Assembly: GCF_900129325.1 (NCBI RefSeq)
Contig: NZ_FQUP01000011.1
Coordinates: 1-64,000 of the forward strand
Length of the DNA stretch: 64,000 bases
Origin: Kaistia soli DSM 19436
Lineage (GTDB): Bacteria; Pseudomonadota; Alphaproteobacteria; Rhizobiales; Kaistiaceae
Direction: 5' to 3'
Part shown: in pieces, positions 60,954 to 64,000 of the stretch
Layout of the letters: each line of letters begins with the position of its first letter
How positions within the stretch are numbered: position 1 is the first letter of the stretch
The notes under the pieces: generated by a model
Told to the model about the DNA's origin: nothing
The model's database searches: none
Seen by the model: the letters and a program-made list of their open reading frames with translations, nothing else
Position numbers and translations under genes: made by a program

Positions 60954-62003
60954 TCAGCCCTTGACCACGCGGTCGAACTGCTTGGTCCACTCGGCGCGGT
61001 GCTGCGCAACGGTGCCCCAGTCGAGATAGACCAGCTTCGACATAGTCTCGGGCGTCAGATAGGCCGCGAGGCCCGGCGCCAGCTTCACATCGGAATTCGT
61101 CGGGATGTATTCCGTTGGCGGCATCTGCAGGACGTTCTGCGCATCCGCCGAGATCGCCGCGTCCATGTATTCGTGGACGGCGTCGGGGTTCGTGGCGCCC
61201 TTCGTCATGACGATGACGACCGGAACCGCCGGCGAGCCGGTGTCCGGGCTTGTAAATTCAGCCTTGGCCCCGAGCGCCTTCAGCTGCGCCACATTGTTGG
61301 TGCTGGCCATGAAGACGCCGATCTCGCCCTGCTGCAGCATCGTCATCTGGTGGCTGGTGGTGTCGACGATCGGGCCGAGGAAGTCCTTCTTGTCCTTGAA
61401 CAGCTTGAAGACGGCGTCCATGTCGTAGGGACCGCTGCCATAGACCTTGGCGATCTCGCTGTAGAACTCGATGGCGGTGTTGGAATCGAAGCCGGTCCAC
61501 GAGACTTTGCCGGCAAAAGCCGGGTTCTCGAACAGGTCCTTGTAGCTGGTCGGCTTCGGAACGACGTCCGGATTATAGGCGAAGCCGTCGACTTCGAGAG
61601 TGACAGTCGGGCCATACTTGCCCTGGCTCGCCGGCGCCAGCTTGCTCCAGTTCGAGATCTTGCTCGGATCGACCTCGGCGAGCAGGTCGTTCTTGACGGC
61701 AATGTCGATATCGCCGGGAGAAAGCAGCAGCGCGTCATAGGGCGGCGGCGCGGAGCCCTGCTTCGCGGCAAGGACCTTGGCGATCTGGGCCGTCGTCAGC
61801 GCCGGTGCGATGGTCAGCGTCGTGCCCTTGGCGGCGAGCATGGGAACGATGACCTTGCGGTAGGCCTGTTCCCAGGCATTCGGGAAGGTCGCCACGGTCA
61901 CAGATCCTGCAGCCAGTCCGGGCCGGCTCAACATCGGCATGGAAAGGCCTGCTGCGGCGAGGCCCAGGCCGAACTGACGACGATTCATCTTGAAATCAGG
62001 CAT
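60954..62003 (-). CDS. ABC transporter substrate-binding protein (PotD type)
   Basis: 349 residues from ATG 62003 with GAGAGA upstream; a very long open frame that extends further upstream runs antisense-like through the ATPase gene and is not used. A twin-arginine type signal, MNRRQFGLGLAAAGLSMPML, precedes the mature part: SVTVATFPNAWEQAYRKVIV, PYDALLLSPGDIDIAVKNDL, TVTLEVDGFAYNPDVV and GEIGVFMASTNNVAQLKAL. It binds a small amine-like or organic ligand in the periplasm. The ligand is not determined; the adjacent M24 protein hints at a guanidino or N-acyl amine compound (inference). Confidence 0.9.
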   Translation of the reverse strand: MPDFKMNRRQFGLGLAAAGLSMPMLSRPGLAAGSVTVATFPNAWEQAYRKVIVPMLAAKGTTLTIAPALTTAQIAKVLAAKQGSAPPPYDALLLSPGDIDIAVKNDLLAEVDPSKISNWSKLAPASQGKYGPTVTLEVDGFAYNPDVVPKPTSYKDLFENPAFAGKVSWTGFDSNTAIEFYSEIAKVYGSGPYDMDAVFKLFKDKKDFLGPIVDTTSHQMTMLQQGEIGVFMASTNNVAQLKALGAKAEFTSPDTGSPAVPVVIVMTKGATNPDAVHEYMDAAISADAQNVLQMPPTEYIPTNSDVKLAPGLAAYLTPETMSKLVYLDWGTVAQHRAEWTKQFDRVVKG

Positions 62004-62023
62004 CTTTTCTCTCTCGTTTGAGG

Positions 62024-63115
62024 TTAGAGGGCCTCGCCGGCCGGAAAGACGTGGAGGTTCACGACATCCAGCGCGATGAAGAGGGGGGCAGAGCTTTCGA
62101 GCGGCGATCTGCGGAGATCGCGCGGCTCGGTGAGCTTGATTTCGGTGCCGTCGGCCAGAGCGATGCTGCGGATCACATCTGGACCCAGCGGCGTGCTGAC
62201 AAGAAGCCTGCCGGCTAGCGTAAAGTCCGATGGCCTGTCGACAATCGAGAGTCGCTCGGGCCGCACCGTCAGGACAACAGGCGAGCCCGGAGCAAAGCGC
62301 AGCTCGCGCGGCAATCGCAATGTCTCGCCGGTCGAAACCTTCAATGTCGATCCGGCGGCAGAAGCGGATTCGACCACAGCACGGATCTTGCCGGCATAGC
62401 CGACGAAGCTGTTGACGAAGAGACTGGCGGGGTGATCGTAGATTTCCGCCGGAGTTCCCGTCTGCTCGATGTGTCCCCGGTTCATCACGACGAGTTGGCT
62501 GGCCAGCGCCTGCGCCTCTTCCTGATCGTGCGTCACGATGACGGTGGTGATGCCGAGCGTCTGCTGCAGGCGCACAAGTTCGATCTGGAGATCGAGGCGA
62601 AGTGCGCGGTCGAGCGCCGCGAAGGGTTCGTCGAGCAGGAGCAGCGCAGGATCGACGGCAAGCGCGCGCGCCACGGCGACGCGCTGCTGCTGTCCGCCCG
62701 ACAGCTGGCGCGGCAAGCGACGCTCCAGGCCGCCGAGTTGCACGGTGGCGAGCAGTTCCTCGACGCGGGCCTGCCGGCGCTTGCGATCCCAGCCGCGGAA
62801 CGAGAGCGGATAGGCGATGTTCTCCGCAACGGTCATGTGCGGGAAGAGCGCGTAGTTCTGGAACACCATGCCGATGCCGCGCTCGCGGCCGGGCAAGGGG
62901 GAAATGTCCCTGCCGCCGAGCGAGATCACGCCCGGCTTTGCCGGCAACAGACCGGCGATGGCGCGCAGCACCGTCGACTTGCCGCAACCGCTCGGGCCCA
63001 GCAAGGCGGCGATCTCCCCGGCTGCCACATGGAACGACACGCCCTCGACGGCGGGCTGCCCGGCATAGGTGTGCGACAGTCCATTGACGGTCAGGGCCTG
63101 CGAATGCGTCTGCAT
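62024..63115 (-). CDS. ABC transporter ATP-binding protein (PotA type)
   Basis: 363 residues from ATG 63115, chosen for GGAG 7 bases upstream (earlier in-frame ATGs exist). Walker A GPSGCGKST, Q-loop VFQNYALFPHMT, signature LSGGQQQR, Walker B LLLLDEPFAALD, and H-loop VTHDQEEA are all intact. The C-terminal TOBE domain (VVLTVRPERLSIVD) is present. It energises import with the two permeases encoded downstream. It lies between the M24 gene and the binding-protein gene. Confidence 0.92.
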   Translation of the reverse strand: MQTHSQALTVNGLSHTYAGQPAVEGVSFHVAAGEIAALLGPSGCGKSTVLRAIAGLLPAKPGVISLGGRDISPLPGRERGIGMVFQNYALFPHMTVAENIAYPLSFRGWDRKRRQARVEELLATVQLGGLERRLPRQLSGGQQQRVAVARALAVDPALLLLDEPFAALDRALRLDLQIELVRLQQTLGITTVIVTHDQEEAQALASQLVVMNRGHIEQTGTPAEIYDHPASLFVNSFVGYAGKIRAVVESASAAGSTLKVSTGETLRLPRELRFAPGSPVVLTVRPERLSIVDRPSDFTLAGRLLVSTPLGPDVIRSIALADGTEIKLTEPRDLRRSPLESSAPLFIALDVVNLHVFPAGEAL

Positions 63116-63173
63116 AGGGCGCTCCATGGTCGCATGCCGTCGGGACATGCCGGATCAGGTCGATGATGTGTCG

Positions 63174-64000
63174 TCAGCTCGGGACGCGGTGCGTTTCGAG
63201 CGGCGTGTGCCGCGAGAGATTCTCAAAGCCGTCTTCGGTCACGACGTAGAGGTCGCCGACATTGCAGCCGGCGGCGAGCGGCTCCAGCCACTGGGTGTGC
63301 AGCACGAAAACCATGCCGGTTTCGAGCCGGTCTTCGTTGTGCGAGGCGAAGTTGAAGCTGTTCTGCCCGCCAGCCATGCCGACCGAATGGCCGAGATTGG
63401 GGTTATGGGGCCCATGCGTCGCCGGATAGACATGCATGAGTCTGCGGCCTTGCGCCTCCCAATCGGCATCGGGGACGTAGCGTTGCGGCACCAAGCGCGG
63501 GCCGCCGTCCGGCGCGGGCTCCCAATTGTACGGCATGGTCCGCGTCTCGGGCGAGGTGAGCAGCCCCGCAGCGATCATCGGCTCGAAAGCGGCGTTGTTG
63601 ATGTCGCGCATCAGCACGCCGGGCCGGATGAGCCGTTCGGCCCGCTTCACGCCTTCGGTGCATGCGGCAAGGACCAGCTCCTGCCGCGCCGTGATCTCTC
63701 CGACGGCGATCATCCGGGCGGTCTGCGCCGTATAGCCGTGATAGGTGACGTTCGAGATGTAGAGATTGACGAGGTCACCGGCGCGGACGACATGGCCATA
63801 AGGCTTGCCGCAATGCGTGCCGTACTGGTTGATCCCGATCTGGTAGCCGTCGCCGGTCTCGCCGCCACGCGCCATCTGGGCAAAGGTGAAGGCGGCGAAT
63901 ATCTCGTAGTCGGTCACGCCAGGACGGGTGACATGATAGGCGGCCTGCGTGCCGATCGAGTTCAGCTGCGCCGCGGCGCGCGTCTGCGCGATTTCCGCCG
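63174..64000 (-). CDS. M24 (pita-bread fold) family protein with missing metal ligands, 5' end outside the window
   Basis: The frame is open to the right edge and reads AEIAQTRAAAQLNSIGTQAA YHVTRPGVTDYEIFAAF before GTG 63917, so the gene starts beyond the window. Fold-typical sequence is clear (HCGKPYGHVVRAGDLVNLYI, GHSVGM). But the metal sites of methionine aminopeptidases/prolidases look lost: Asp positions are Tyr in VNLYIS and Gln in YTAQTAR, Glu is His in VFVLHTQW, and the last Glu is Gly in CNVGDLYVVTEDG. Only the His of GHSVGM remains. Creatinase is an M24 member that works without metal, so a creatinase-like amidino- or C-N hydrolase is possible. It heads the Pot-type transporter operon. 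Confidence 0.8.
   Translation of the reverse strand, partial: AEIAQTRAAAQLNSIGTQAAYHVTRPGVTDYEIFAAFTFAQMARGGETGDGYQIGINQYGTHCGKPYGHVVRAGDLVNLYISNVTYHGYTAQTARMIAVGEITARQELVLAACTEGVKRAERLIRPGVLMRDINNAAFEPMIAAGLLTSPETRTMPYNWEPAPDGGPRLVPQRYVPDADWEAQGRRLMHVYPATHGPHNPNLGHSVGMAGGQNSFNFASHNEDRLETGMVFVLHTQWLEPLAAGCNVGDLYVVTEDGFENLSRHTPLETHRVPS

Noticed and set aside
62004-62987. Long open extension upstream of the PotD-type protein
   Set aside because: It runs through the ATPase gene in another frame and is Arg/Ala-rich; the twin-arginine signal at 62003 marks the true start.

Overview
The window is 64 kb of GC-rich, densely coded DNA. Its content points to an alphaproteobacterium, most likely Hyphomicrobiales (the Kaistia, Labrys, Bosea and Mesorhizobium type of gene content): many sugar and amine ABC transporters, SorC and LacI regulators, TPR-type regulators next to a sulfatase, an HWE histidine-kinase remnant, and small conserved proteins that I know mainly from rhizobia. 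The genus cannot be fixed from the sequence alone. No rRNA, tRNA or CRISPR array was seen.

Layout. 0-2 kb: the end of a Crp/Fnr regulator and two small orphan genes. 2-7.2 kb: an operon on the minus strand (small protein, arylsulfatase, HAD phosphatase), divergent from a membrane-anchored TPR regulator, with a perfect palindrome between them. 7.2-13 kb: an accessory stretch with a decayed IS3-type element, an M15 peptidase beside a lytic-transglycosylase-like protein, a DUF3616 protein, a small protein plus lipoprotein pair, a SnoaL-like protein and an aldo/keto reductase remnant. 13-22.6 kb: a winged-helix/TPR regulator divergent from a large glycine-rich autotransporter, then an amino-acid permease and a serine beta-lactamase-like hydrolase. 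22.7-25.5 kb: a CDP-alcohol phosphatidyltransferase overlapping a membrane sulfatase-fold protein, probably a lipid head-group pair.

26-32.4 kb: a ribose-type ABC system in which the ATPase is fused to one permease, plus a second permease, a metal-dependent amidohydrolase and a SorC regulator. 32.4-37 kb: mannose-6-phosphate isomerase, a GT4 glycosyltransferase with a large extra C-terminal domain, and a GH130 mannoside phosphorylase-like enzyme, consistent with a cytoplasmic mannoside cycle. 37-44.2 kb: two small proteins, a choloylglycine-hydrolase-family amidase, and a complete ytcA-mdtN-mdtO-mdtP type efflux operon. 44.7-51.9 kb: a LacI regulator with two perfect palindromic operators in front, followed by a MalEFG-type transporter, a Gfo/Idh/MocA dehydrogenase and two TIM-barrel isomerase/epimerases, which together make a self-contained sugar-oxidation regulon.

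52-56.2 kb: a kinase pseudogene, small proteins, a BrkB/YihY membrane protein, and a MarR-VOC-EVE group with a perfect operator. 56.7-64 kb: an MscS-type channel, then a minus-strand operon of a spermidine/putrescine-type ABC transporter with a flavin reductase at its 3' end and, at its 5' end, an M24 (pita-bread fold) protein that lacks most of the family's metal ligands and may be a creatinase-like enzyme. The most noteworthy items are this M24 operon, the ATPase-permease fusion, the mannoside cluster with its fused glycosyltransferase, and the small peptidoglycan-hydrolase cassette.
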